The translations under genes and the position numbers were made by a program. Below, one piece after another: positions 1 to 8,754 of a stretch of 64,000 nucleotides of DNA (its first letter is position 1; each line of letters begins with the position of its first letter). The notes under the pieces were generated by a model. It saw only the letters and a list, made by a program, of their open reading frames with translations, was not told where the DNA came from and did not search any database. Source of the stretch: Thioalkalivibrio sp. HK1 (GTDB lineage Bacteria > Pseudomonadota > Gammaproteobacteria > HK1); contig JFBG01000019.1 in NCBI GenBank assembly GCA_000583135.1, positions 62,001-126,000 of the forward strand, given 5' to 3'.

Positions 1-529
1 CCTTGCTACCGGGAAGAGCGACGATGCGCTCCACCACTTCCTTTTGCAGCATCAGATGCATATCCTCGATCGAAGGCAGCGATGCCAGCAGTTTGAAGAT
101 GAGCGGGGTGGAGATGTTATAGGGGAGGTTGCCGACGATGCGTAGCGGTGGCGGGGAGACGGCGGTGAAATCGAAATCGAGGGCATCGGCTTGGGTAACG
201 AACAATCGCCGCTCGGGGGGCGCTGCGCTTCGTCTTGCGGCGCTCGATTCGAATGCGTAGGCCGCGCCCGCACTGCCGATTCGCCTTTCCAAGTCGTCGG
301 CGAGATCCCGATCGATCTCGATCGCATGCAAGGTGCAGCCGGATGCGAGGAGGGGGCGGGTGAGGGCGCCGCGTCCGGGGCCGATTTCGACGATGCAATC
401 ATCCGCTTGCGGGTCGATTTCGTCGATGATGCGCCCGATCACCGCCTGATCGCGCAAAAAATGCTGCCCGAAGCGTTTACGCGCCCGGGGCATCCCTCCT
501 CGACGATCCTCGCCGGTGCTTGTTGCCAT
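1..529 (-). CDS. rsmA: 16S rRNA dimethyladenosine transferase RsmA (KsgA), C-terminus cut by window edge
   Basis: SAM-dependent enzyme that dimethylates two adjacent adenosines near the 3' end of 16S rRNA during small-subunit maturation. About 176 residues are visible. The family start FGQHFLRD lies at residues 20-27, the SAM-binding glycine motif EIGPGRGALT at about 48-57 and the catalytic NLPY motif at 134-137, followed by NIST. The ATG at 529 is chosen because it is the first in-frame ATG after the pdxA stop and gives the usual short N-terminus. The gene lies 70 bp downstream of pdxA, and the lptD-surA-pdxA-rsmA order is a well-known gammaproteobacterial cluster, so it is probably cotranscribed. 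The 3' end lies outside the window. Confidence 0.95.
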   Translation of the reverse strand, partial: MATSTGEDRRGGMPRARKRFGQHFLRDQAVIGRIIDEIDPQADDCIVEIGPGRGALTRPLLASGCTLHAIEIDRDLADDLERRIGSAGAAYAFESSAARRSAAPPERRLFVTQADALDFDFTAVSPPPLRIVGNLPYNISTPLIFKLLASLPSIEDMHLMLQKEVVERIVALPGSK

Positions 530-599
530 TTCGCCAAGGGATCGATGAGGGGATCGAGAAGGACGGGTCCGTCAATGAGCGATTTTTATCGACGGCCCG

Positions 600-1574
600 T
601 CAATGCGGAGCCATCCGACGAGCCATCTCCAAGGCCCGGATGAGGCTCGAGGGATCCGCTTTCCCGCTGCCGGCGAGATCGAAGGCGGTGCCGTGATCCA
701 CCGAAGTGCGTACGAAGCCGAGCCCCAAGGTGATATTGACGGTCTCGCCGAATCCGCCGTGTTTGAGCACCGGAAGACCCTGGTCATGAAACATCGCCAA
801 TACGGCATCGGCCCCGACGAGCCTTGCGGGGGTGAAAGCGGTATCGGCGGGTATCGGTCCTTCGACCGAAAGACCTTCCATCACCATTCGATCGATCGCA
901 GGCTGGATCGATTCGATGTCCTCCCTCCCCAAATGCCCGCCCTCGCCCGCATGCGGATTCAATCCGCATACCAAGATGCGGGGCGCCTCGATCCCGAAGC
1001 GCTTTCGCAGGTCGCCTTCGAGCACCCGCAGGATCTCGACCAGCATCGCCTCGTCGATGGCATCGGGCACCGCTCGCAGCGGCAGATGAGTGGTGGCCAG
1101 CGCCACCCGTAGCCGGTCGTTGCACAGCATCATCACCGGTCGGGCGACGCCGTCCAGTCGGGCGATCCACTCGGTATGCCCGCTGAATGCGATCCCGGCA
1201 TCGTTGATGATTCCTTTATGCACCGGAGCGGTGACGAGCGCCCCGGCATGTCCTCGATGACAGGCCCGCACCGCCTTGTCGATGCATTCGAGCACATAGG
1301 GGCTATTGGCCGCATCCGGGATGCCGAGTTTCGGGAGGCGAGCGATGGGTATGGGCACCACCGGCAGCTCTTTGGGGGTGATATCGTCGCTGCAAGGAAG
1401 CGCATCTTCGTCGATGGGGCGAAGGGTGATGTCGATCCCGAGGATCTTCGCCCGCTCGCCAAGCATCTCCAGGTCGGCGAAGGCGACGAAGGGGATCCCC
1501 TTCGAAGCCGCCGCAAGAGCGATATCCGGACCGATACCGGCGGGTTCCCCCAAGGTCAGAACCGGCGGACGCAT
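600..1574 (-). CDS. pdxA: 4-hydroxythreonine-4-phosphate dehydrogenase PdxA
   Basis: NAD-dependent dehydrogenase of the deoxyxylulose-5-phosphate-dependent pyridoxal phosphate pathway. It oxidises 4-phosphohydroxythreonine, and the product condenses with deoxyxylulose phosphate through PdxJ. The 324-residue length is normal for the family. Family signatures are visible: LGEPAGIGPDI near the N-terminus, TAPVHKG and FSGHTEW in the middle (the metal-binding histidine region), and the C-terminal MFHDQGLPVLKH and SVDHGTAFDLAG segments. The ATG shares bases with the surA stop (TGATG), which implies translational coupling in the lptD-surA-pdxA-rsmA cluster. Nothing looks damaged. Confidence 0.96.
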   Translation of the reverse strand: MRPPVLTLGEPAGIGPDIALAAASKGIPFVAFADLEMLGERAKILGIDITLRPIDEDALPCSDDITPKELPVVPIPIARLPKLGIPDAANSPYVLECIDKAVRACHRGHAGALVTAPVHKGIINDAGIAFSGHTEWIARLDGVARPVMMLCNDRLRVALATTHLPLRAVPDAIDEAMLVEILRVLEGDLRKRFGIEAPRILVCGLNPHAGEGGHLGREDIESIQPAIDRMVMEGLSVEGPIPADTAFTPARLVGADAVLAMFHDQGLPVLKHGGFGETVNITLGLGFVRTSVDHGTAFDLAGSGKADPSSLIRALEMARRMAPH

Positions 1575-3082
1575 CAGCGATCGAGCCGATATTCGACATA
1601 AGCCTCGTCCCGAAGCCTACGCAGCCAAAGATCCAGCGCTTCCTCGAATTTCCTCCGCCGGATATTGCGCTGCGCCTCGGCTCGCAGCGCAGCCTCGGTA
1701 TCGTCATGTTCTCGGCGGTCGAGCACTTGGACGATATGCCATCCGAAGCGCGATTGGAAAGGTGCGCTGATCTCGTCTTTTTCCAAAGACAGCATCATCT
1801 GCTCGAATTCCGGCTCGGTCTCCCCGGGGTTGATCCAGCCCAGATCCCCGCCTTTGGAAGAGGAACTGACATCGTCCGAGCGGGCGCGGGCGATGTCCGC
1901 GAAATCCGCTCCGGAGAGGATCTGCTCGCGCAGCACCGTGAGTTGTTGCCGGGCGCTCGCATCGTCGGTGATCTCGTCGGGGACGACCAGAATATGGCGG
2001 GCCTTCGTTTGCTCGACGATATGGAGCCTGTCGCTGCGCTTGTCGACCAAGGTGACGATATGAAAACCACTGGGGCTGCGGATGATATCCGAGATATCCC
2101 CGACCTCCAGCGAGGGCACGATATCGCTGATCAATGCCGGTAGATCGACGGCCTTGCGCCAGCCGAGATCCCCACCTTGTAGGGCTTGTTGTCCGTCGGA
2201 ATGGCTCGCCGCCATCTCCGAAAAACTCGCCCCCCCTCGAATATTCTCGATGATATCTTGCAGGCGCATTCGGGCCTTTTCGACTTCTTCGCCGGCGGCG
2301 TCCTCGGAGATCGCGATCAGCAGATGACGAATCCGGTAAATCTCGTTTTCCGGTTTGCGATTGCGTACGCTCGAAAGATAAAGTTCGATGTCGCGTCCGG
2401 AGACTTGGACTTGCGGATCCACCTCGCGCCGCCGGATCTCGGAGATCAAGATATCTTGGCGCAGATTTTCGCGAAATTCGGAAAAACTCAAGCCCTCTTT
2501 CCGCAGTCGGTCCCGCAAATCGCGCAGACTCATGCGATTTTGTTCCGCGATTCGCATCACCGCGCGATTGAGTTGCTCGTCATCGACGCTGATATCGACG
2601 CTCCGGGCGAGTTGCAGCTGCAGCCGGGTGAGGATCATCCGATCCAGAACCTGTCGGATCAGATTGGAGTCGGGCGGGAGAAAGTTTCCGCTTTGTCGCA
2701 TCTCCCGGCGAACCCTATCGAGTTGTCGATCGAGTTCGCTGAGCAAGATGACCTCGTCATTGACGACGGCGACGATGCGGTTGAGTTTTTCCAAGGGCTC
2801 GGCATTTGTCGCCTCCTCATCCGGATCCCCCAACGGCTCTTTGACAATCCTCGGGCCTTCGCCTTGCTCTCGGGCCGTCTCGGCGGTAGCCGCTTGCGTC
2901 CCTTGGGCGAGAACCGAGACCGGGGCGCTTGCAAGGGCGATGCATGCGAGCAAGACCGGTAGTGTGACGATGGGGATCGCGCCCTTGCAATGAGGGCGAT
3001 GGCCGATCGTCGAGCGCCCCGTTTTCGGTGGAATCCGCCATATCGGAAGCATCGATGGTTCGTACATAAGGGGAAGGCGCAT
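1574..3082 (-). CDS. surA: periplasmic peptidyl-prolyl isomerase / chaperone SurA
   Basis: Periplasmic chaperone that escorts outer-membrane beta-barrel proteins (LptD among its known clients) to the BAM complex. An open frame extends upstream to 3505, but the ATG at 3082 is preferred because it overlaps the lptD stop as TGATG. This gives 502 residues with a hydrophobic signal segment at about 37-59 ending SVLAQ. After an acidic linker come the SurA N-terminal domain (about 100-245, starting NRIVAVVNDEVIL), a first parvulin domain (about 247-350, RIRHLLI to FHIVTLVDKR) and a second parvulin domain (about 358-460, KARHILV to WHIVQVLDRR). The signal peptide n-region is unusually long; a start at one of two internal Met codons in the first eleven residues is possible. 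Confidence 0.95.
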   Translation of the reverse strand: MRLPLMYEPSMLPIWRIPPKTGRSTIGHRPHCKGAIPIVTLPVLLACIALASAPVSVLAQGTQAATAETAREQGEGPRIVKEPLGDPDEEATNAEPLEKLNRIVAVVNDEVILLSELDRQLDRVRREMRQSGNFLPPDSNLIRQVLDRMILTRLQLQLARSVDISVDDEQLNRAVMRIAEQNRMSLRDLRDRLRKEGLSFSEFRENLRQDILISEIRRREVDPQVQVSGRDIELYLSSVRNRKPENEIYRIRHLLIAISEDAAGEEVEKARMRLQDIIENIRGGASFSEMAASHSDGQQALQGGDLGWRKAVDLPALISDIVPSLEVGDISDIIRSPSGFHIVTLVDKRSDRLHIVEQTKARHILVVPDEITDDASARQQLTVLREQILSGADFADIARARSDDVSSSSKGGDLGWINPGETEPEFEQMMLSLEKDEISAPFQSRFGWHIVQVLDRREHDDTEAALRAEAQRNIRRRKFEEALDLWLRRLRDEAYVEYRLDR

Positions 3083-5394
3083 CAACGAGGGTCCTCGTAA
3101 CCGGGGATATTGCGTTCGAAGAAGTCGTCGGCGCCACGACCTGCACCGCCGAGGCCTTTGAGCTCGAGCTGGAAAAAGATACCGGTGGAGTGATCGTCCG
3201 CATCGCCGTTCAAGAAACGACGCGCCACCGTGCGAAAAGCGAGACAGCAGCTTGCGTACTCCAATCCGCCGAAGGTCTCGATCTCGGTGCGGTGGTCGAG
3301 CGAATAGTTCCAACGCCCCATCGCCCGCCATTTCCCGTCGATGGGCCAAGCGAATGAGAGATCGATTTGCTCGTGTTGGTCGCGTGCGAAATGCCAGGCG
3401 GCATTGGCGATCCGCCGCCGATCCGGGCGATAGTGCGCCGCCAAGGAGCTGCGGGCGGTGCGATCTCGATGCGGATCGTAGCGAACCCCGGCTCTTAGCT
3501 GCCAATTCGATGGGGTTTGGGCGATCACCTCTGCGATCAGATCGGATCTGCGGTCGATCGATGATTCCGATTCATTGGGCAGGTGTACCAACCGATCCCG
3601 GAAATAACGGATTTGGCCGGCGCTCAGGCGCAGATTTTCCTGCCCGTCGGGGGCCAAAAGGCGCGAGGTGATCGCAAGGGTCAGTCGGTCGGCATCCCCG
3701 ATCCGATCCCTTCCGGAAAACCGATTCTCTCTAAAAAGTCGGGAGAATCGAAAATCCGCAAGGGCGGTATCGAAAACGGGCAGATCGTCCTGGTCTTTGT
3801 AGGGCACGCGCAGATAATGCAATCTCGGCTCGATGGTATGGATCATCCCCGCCCCACCGATGACCATCTCACGCTCGAAGAAAAGCCCGCTATCGAGGCT
3901 GAAAGCCGGAATCGTCCGTGATGGATTGCTTTGTTTTCCTTCCCTCGAATCGAGATCCGACTCGAGATCCAATTCGTAGCGGGTGAGATGCAAGGTGGCT
4001 TTGGGCACCAAGAATCCCCAAGCATTCCTGAACGGCCAAGAAAGGGTCGGTTGTAAATCGGTGCGACTGCCGGTGATTCCCGTCGATCGCTCGAAGCGGA
4101 CGAATTCGGCTTGTGCTTGGATATTGATTCTTCGATTGCGTTCGAAACCTCGGGTTTGCAGCAGCACTTGTGGCAGACGAGCGAAAGGGTGGTCTTCGGG
4201 GGCGAGGTTTTCCAAAATCCGGTAGTCCTGCACTCGGGCGCGAGCGGACCATGAATCCCCCCGATAGCGAAGATCGAAATGGCGCTCGATGGCTCCTCGA
4301 GCGCTATGCGAGCGTTCGCTTCCCAGATCCTCGAAATAATCGTTATCGGTGACATCGGCGAAGCGAAGATCGCTGGACCAGCGCTCTTTCCATCGGTGGC
4401 GGTGCTCGAGATCGATCAACCCCCGATCGTCATCGTATTTGCGATCCTTCGGCAGATAATTGGCGCTGATCCGCCCGGTGCCGAAACCTTGGGTAAGAAA
4501 GCGGAACTCTCCTTGGGCTTGTACGCCTCGACGACTCATCGTTCGGATCGCCAAGGTGGCATCGTAGTTCGCAGCCAGGTTCAAGTAATAGGGGATGCGG
4601 ATATCGAGTCCGCCGCCGCTGCTCGTACCGATATCGGGGGTCAGGAATCCGGAGCGGCGTCGATCGCCCAACGGAAATTCCAAATAGGGCAGGTAGAGCA
4701 CCGGGATATCGAATAGATCGAGTCGAACCCCGCGGGCGGTGCCGGTTTCATCCTTTCGATCGAGTTCGACCCGATTCGCTCTCATGCGCCATTCGGGATT
4801 CGAGGGATCGCAAGTGGTGTAATCCACTTCCTTCGCTTCGAGTCGTTCATCGCCTTCGATCGCGATCTCGGCGGCGTGACCCTGGCCTTGTATCGCTTGC
4901 AGCGCGAAGTCGGCGTTCTCGAAGCCGGCGCGATCGATATCGAAGCGGGCGTTGGCCCTCTCCCCGGTGATGAAAAGACCCTCGTTTTTGAATCTGACAT
5001 TGCCCGTGGCATCGAGTCGATCGTCGGATTGTCCATAGCGCAGACGGTCGGCTTCCAAGCGTTTGGCACCCTTGATCGCCGTGGCTCGGCCGCTCAAAGT
5101 GGAAATACCGTCGGCATTTTCGGCGTTATCGGCTTCGAGGTATAAAGTATCCGGATCGAGATCCTTGTCCGCCGCCGTCGATTCCAAGGGGGGCGGGAAG
5201 TGCAATCCCCCGCCGCAAAGACCGGCGAATCCCGTGGTATCCAAGGCGGCATTTTGGGCGAATGCCGGATGCGACAGGAACGATCCCCCGGACCCGATCG
5301 CCAAGATCAAGGTCGATGAGGCGAGTGCCTTCGATGGACGGGATCCGATGATGCAAGAAAGTGCTCGAACCACGATAAGAGGAAGATCGGACAT
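3082..5394 (-). CDS. lptD: LPS-assembly outer-membrane protein LptD
   Basis: Beta-barrel half of the LptDE translocon that inserts lipopolysaccharide into the outer leaflet of the outer membrane. It has 770 residues. A signal peptide ends near HPAFA at residue 46. A jellyroll (OstA-like) domain follows (about 80-190), then the barrel. The cysteine pattern of the family is present: single Cys at 60 and 195 (TTCDPSNPEW context) and the adjacent pair at 716-717 near the C-terminus, which form the interdomain disulfides in characterised LptD. Repeated FRF, LRY and WSSDLRFA strands fit a barrel. It is the first gene of the cluster, with surA overlapping its stop. No lptE is in the window. Confidence 0.95.
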   Translation of the reverse strand: MSDLPLIVVRALSCIIGSRPSKALASSTLILAIGSGGSFLSHPAFAQNAALDTTGFAGLCGGGLHFPPPLESTAADKDLDPDTLYLEADNAENADGISTLSGRATAIKGAKRLEADRLRYGQSDDRLDATGNVRFKNEGLFITGERANARFDIDRAGFENADFALQAIQGQGHAAEIAIEGDERLEAKEVDYTTCDPSNPEWRMRANRVELDRKDETGTARGVRLDLFDIPVLYLPYLEFPLGDRRRSGFLTPDIGTSSGGGLDIRIPYYLNLAANYDATLAIRTMSRRGVQAQGEFRFLTQGFGTGRISANYLPKDRKYDDDRGLIDLEHRHRWKERWSSDLRFADVTDNDYFEDLGSERSHSARGAIERHFDLRYRGDSWSARARVQDYRILENLAPEDHPFARLPQVLLQTRGFERNRRINIQAQAEFVRFERSTGITGSRTDLQPTLSWPFRNAWGFLVPKATLHLTRYELDLESDLDSREGKQSNPSRTIPAFSLDSGLFFEREMVIGGAGMIHTIEPRLHYLRVPYKDQDDLPVFDTALADFRFSRLFRENRFSGRDRIGDADRLTLAITSRLLAPDGQENLRLSAGQIRYFRDRLVHLPNESESSIDRRSDLIAEVIAQTPSNWQLRAGVRYDPHRDRTARSSLAAHYRPDRRRIANAAWHFARDQHEQIDLSFAWPIDGKWRAMGRWNYSLDHRTEIETFGGLEYASCCLAFRTVARRFLNGDADDHSTGIFFQLELKGLGGAGRGADDFFERNIPGYEDPR

Positions 5395-5425
5395 TGCCGG
5401 GGATTCTCGAAAACGATCGCTCTAC

Positions 5426-5473
5426 GTGACTATCGATGTGACTATCGATGCGTCTATCAATTTGTCTATCAGG
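5426..5473. repeat. four imperfect 12-bp tandem repeats
   Basis: Units GTGACTATCGAT (twice, identical), GCGTCTATCAAT and TTGTCTATCAGG follow each other head to tail just upstream of lptD. Confidence 0.85.
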
Positions 5474-5641
5474 GGGCTATTTTGACAGAAAAACGAGCGA
5501 TAACGCCGGAAAAAAGCGCGTAATGAATGCATCAAGCGAGTCAAAACGACTCGATCGTCGGGATTTTCGGGCGGCGCAGGGCGCAAAGGGTGTTGAAAAG
5601 AGTATTTTACAAGGTGATTCGGTCGAATCGAGGCGGGTTGG

Positions 5642-5702
5642 CTTCGATATGCACAACCTTGATGTGCACAGTCTCGATGTGCACGGTCTCGATGTGCGCA
5701 AA
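5642..5702. repeat. four imperfect 15-16 bp tandem repeats
   Basis: Head-to-tail units with the core CT(C/T)GATGTGCACAGT, three of exactly 15 bp preceded by a 16-bp divergent one. They end 10 bp before the hemH stop, so the array is in the hemH 3' flank. Confidence 0.85.
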
Positions 5703-5712
5703 GGATGCAGGA

Positions 5713-6813
5713 TCAGCTTTTCGCCCCGAGCGTGCGGGCGCGATCAAGGCTTGCGGCAAGCGCTTGAGGGTCGCTTCGGCTAGTGGCGAGCCAGTCGGGG
5801 ATCGCAGATTCGACCAGTTGCCCCAAGGCCTCGATATGGATCCCGTCCGCATTGAGAGCGGGGATGTAGCGCAGCTCGCCCCCGCCGTGGGATAGGAAGG
5901 CGTCGCGTTCGCGCAATGCGATTTCTTCCAAGGTTTCGAGGCAATCGGCGGCGAAACCGGGGCAGATCACATCGACGCGATCGATGCCCTTTTCGCCCCA
6001 GCGCCTTAGGACTTCGTCGGTCCAAGGGCGAAGCCATTCCCCTCGTCCGACGCGGGATTGGAAGGCGACCTGCCAAGTGTCGGATTCAAGCCCGAGCCGC
6101 TCGGCGACCAATCGCGCCGTTTTATGGCATTCGCAGTGGTAGGGATCCCCGGCGTCGAGATAGCGTTTGGGAAGACCGTGGAAGGAGAACAGCAGACGAT
6201 CCGGCGGCTTTCCTTCGAGCCGGGATTTGCGGATCGATTCGGCGATGGCCTCGATCCATAAAGGGTGATCGTGGTAGTGATCGACGAAGCGAAAGGCGGG
6301 CACTCGCCGCCAGCGACGCAGGACTTGCGTGATCCGATCGAAAGTCGAGCCGACGGTCGCTCCGCTATAGTGAGGATAAAGCGGCAGCGCCAAGATGCGC
6401 TCGCCCGCGCCGAGGCGGCGCAGTTCGTGCAGGGCATCGGCGATCGAGGGGCGGCCGTAGCGCATCCCCAAAGCCACCGCCACCCGATTCGGATGGCGCT
6501 CTTGCCAGCGTCGTTCGAGCCCCCGGGCGATGGCATTGGAGTGGATCAGCAGCGGAGAGCCTTCGGGGGTCCAAACTTCGGTGTAGGCGCGGGCGGATCG
6601 AGAGGGGCGAGTTCGTAAGATGACGCCGTGAAGGATGATGCGCCATATCCAGCGCGGAAGTTCGATCACCCGGGGGTCGGCGAGGAATTCGGCCAGATAA
6701 CGCCGGGTGGCAGCCGTGGTCGGGGCATCCGGGGTCCCTAGATTGGTAATCAGCACTCCGATGCGTTCCGGCTTTGCATGATCGTGGGGGAGTTCGGCGG
6801 AGAACGAGGGCAT
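5713..6813 (-). CDS. hemH: ferrochelatase
   Basis: Inserts ferrous iron into protoporphyrin IX, the last step of protoheme synthesis. An open frame reaches upstream to 7071, but homology begins at GVLITNLGTPDAP, so the ATG at 6813 is used, giving 366 residues. Family signatures are the ferrochelatase segment LFSFHGLPKRYLDAGDPY (catalytic His) and the C-terminal ICPGFAADCLETLEE (metal-site Glu). PLYPHYSGATVGS is also typical. The CECH and related cysteines do not form the C-terminal [2Fe-2S] ligand set of some ferrochelatases as far as can be seen. The gene stands alone, with tRNA-Met divergent upstream. Confidence 0.96.
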   Translation of the reverse strand: MPSFSAELPHDHAKPERIGVLITNLGTPDAPTTAATRRYLAEFLADPRVIELPRWIWRIILHGVILRTRPSRSARAYTEVWTPEGSPLLIHSNAIARGLERRWQERHPNRVAVALGMRYGRPSIADALHELRRLGAGERILALPLYPHYSGATVGSTFDRITQVLRRWRRVPAFRFVDHYHDHPLWIEAIAESIRKSRLEGKPPDRLLFSFHGLPKRYLDAGDPYHCECHKTARLVAERLGLESDTWQVAFQSRVGRGEWLRPWTDEVLRRWGEKGIDRVDVICPGFAADCLETLEEIALRERDAFLSHGGGELRYIPALNADGIHIEALGQLVESAIPDWLATSRSDPQALAASLDRARTLGAKS

Positions 6814-7041
6814 CGCTTGCTTGGTATCCTTGGTCGTTTCTTGGCCGTTGTCTTGGCCGTTTCTAAGAGCGTTGAAGCCGGCATCGATCCGATTCGAGCG
6901 TATACTATCAAGGCTCGCTCGGGGCGGATTTCGCCGACGATTCCCTTCGATCTCGCCTTGGGCGATTGCCCCTGAAAGAGGCGATTTTGGGTACTCTATA
7001 TGGATATGCCGATCGCGTTGATCGTCATGTCGATCGATGAA

Positions 7042-7118
7042 GGCTACGTAGCTCAGCTGGTGAGAGCGCACGACTCATAATCGTGAGGTCGGTGGTTCGA
7101 TCCCACCCGTAGCCACCA
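7042..7118 (+). tRNA. tRNA-Met (CAT), elongator type
   Basis: 77-nt cloverleaf with encoded CCA. The acceptor GGCTACG pairs with CGTAGCC. The anticodon arm CACGA-CTCATAA-TCGTG carries CAT at 7076-7078, and the T arm is GGTGGTTCGATCCCACC. The acceptor starting GGCTACGTAGCTCAG is that of elongator tRNA-Met, not initiator tRNA (no C1-A72 mismatch). Confidence 0.97.
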
Positions 7119-7127
7119 TATCCATTC

Positions 7128-7155
7128 CTGATCGATCTTGGCTGATCGATCTTGG
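7128..7155. repeat. two perfect 14-bp tandem repeats
   Basis: CTGATCGATCTTGG twice in direct succession, 10 bp after the tRNA-Met CCA end. Confidence 0.85.
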
Positions 7156-7368
7156 CTCTTTGGTTCCCTTGGATCGGTTTTTACGCTCTTTTTTATCAGG
7201 TTTATCAGGGCTTTTCGCTTGCCCGCTGCAGCGCTCGCCACCGATCTTCGAACGATCCTCGAAAGCTCTTCCAGAGAGCCTCGGGGTTTTTCCTAGGATG
7301 GCTTTGGGCGCACAGGGCGGCTCGCATCGATGGATCCGTATCGAGGCAAGGGCGATCGAGGATCGGAT

Positions 7369-8754
7369 CTAGAGTTGTCCGTCATCGTCGCCGTGCGCGA
7401 ATCGTTGCCGATAAGCGGGATCATCGAAGCGAGCGGGATGAAAGGCCTTTGCCCAAGGCGGCATCGGATCGCCGGTGATCCAGTTCGCGGCGAGTTCCCC
7501 GCCGGCGCAGCCCCCCATGATCCCGAAACCGGACCAAGCGGCATTCACCCATGCCCCCGCCACCGGCAGCGGCCCGATCAAAGGGCGATTCTCCGGCGTT
7601 CTGACGTAATAGCCGCCGTCCACGATGGTCTTGGGCAGCCGTTCGAAATATTCGCAAAGCGCAGGGATCATCTTCGACCAACCCCGCAATGCGATCTCCG
7701 GCAGCGAATCGCAAACCGGAAGCGGAAAGATCGGCGGCACCGGTTGCGCATCGAAAGTCCATAGGATGAGTAGCCAGTGCTCGCCCGGTCGACCCTCGGG
7801 GCGACCATGGACCCCGGCGGGAAAGGGATCCAAAAGCCATCCATTTTCCGGCGATGCCTCGAGCTCGGCGCGCTCTTCTTTCGTCCAAGGCAAGGTGACG
7901 GGATCGGTCCAGACCATCAAAGGCGCATCCCCCGGTATCGCCGAGCGATGGTCCCGAAAGGCCACTTTCAGATGTCGCTCGCAGACCACCGGCAGCTCGA
8001 TCCCCAGCAGGTCGCGAGCGCTCGCTGCGAGATGGGGCCCGGTCGAGAGGATCAATCGCTCGCTGTCGATACGGATATCCTCGCCGCCGGCGCTTGCGAT
8101 GCGTACCGAGCGTACCCGCCCTCCGCTGAGATCGACCTGCCGCACCATCCCTCGGATCACTTCGACCCCATGCCTGCGCGCCTCTTCCAGCAGGTACATG
8201 CCCAGTTGCTGGGCGCTCAGCCAGCCGCAGCGGCGAGCATGGAGGCAGGCGACGATATCCGGTGTCAGCCAAGGAAAGCGGGTGCGGATCAGATCGGGAT
8301 CGAGCACCAGATCCGCTCCCTCGGGGACGCCGGCGAAGCCTTGGGCCGGTGAGGGGATCCAATCGGATCCGGATGAGCCCTTTTCGTGCACTCGCAAGGG
8401 TCCGGCGCCTTGGGCTTTTGCTCTTCGGCCGTTGGCGAGGAGGGTGTCGATGCGATCGGGGTCGGCGGTGGCATAGAGATAGCCGCGGCGGTTGAGCCTT
8501 GTCCGCCCCCCGCTTTCACGCTCGACGGTCTCGAGCAGATCGATGCTGCGGTTCATCAGACGGAGCATCGCATCGTCGGGTCCGGGCCACCAGTTTCGAT
8601 AGCACTCGGTCGATTTGTCGCTGGTCAACGAGAGCGGATCCCCGGCTTCGACCAGGACGATATCCCGAAGGCCTTTGCGCACCGCCAGCTCGAAGGCGCT
8701 CGAGATGCCGGCGATCCCCGCCCCGACGATGACCACTTCGGCCGCGCGCTTCAT
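7369..8754 (-). CDS. FAD-dependent amino-acid oxidoreductase (DAO/DadA superfamily)
   Basis: 461-residue flavoprotein. Residues 6-22 (EVVIVGAGIAGISSAFEL) form the Rossmann GxGxxG FAD-binding motif, followed by the acidic end LVEAGDP. The C-terminal GYYVRTPENRPLIGPLPVAGAW and GFGIMGGCAGGELAANWI segments are the second FAD-contact region of the DAO superfamily (sarcosine/glycine oxidases, D-amino-acid dehydrogenases). No signal peptide is seen, so it is cytoplasmic. Its ATG overlaps the pncB stop by four bases (ATGA), so the two are translationally coupled. The substrate cannot be inferred from sequence; the pncB linkage does not suggest one. Confidence 0.85.
   Translation of the reverse strand: MKRAAEVVIVGAGIAGISSAFELAVRKGLRDIVLVEAGDPLSLTSDKSTECYRNWWPGPDDAMLRLMNRSIDLLETVERESGGRTRLNRRGYLYATADPDRIDTLLANGRRAKAQGAGPLRVHEKGSSGSDWIPSPAQGFAGVPEGADLVLDPDLIRTRFPWLTPDIVACLHARRCGWLSAQQLGMYLLEEARRHGVEVIRGMVRQVDLSGGRVRSVRIASAGGEDIRIDSERLILSTGPHLAASARDLLGIELPVVCERHLKVAFRDHRSAIPGDAPLMVWTDPVTLPWTKEERAELEASPENGWLLDPFPAGVHGRPEGRPGEHWLLILWTFDAQPVPPIFPLPVCDSLPEIALRGWSKMIPALCEYFERLPKTIVDGGYYVRTPENRPLIGPLPVAGAWVNAAWSGFGIMGGCAGGELAANWITGDPMPPWAKAFHPARFDDPAYRQRFAHGDDDGQL

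Larger units (their letters stand above)
5395..5712. other. gene-free stretch between divergent-tail lptD promoter side and hemH stop
   Basis: Holds the upstream region of lptD and the downstream region of hemH. No convincing gene was found. Its main content is two families of imperfect tandem repeats, listed separately. Any lptD promoter would lie here, but no clear -35/-10 pair was identified. Confidence 0.6.

Noticed and set aside
5642..5702. CRISPR-like repeated units
   Set aside because: Units are contiguous tandem copies of 15-16 bp with no spacers; no CRISPR array or cas gene was seen anywhere in the window.
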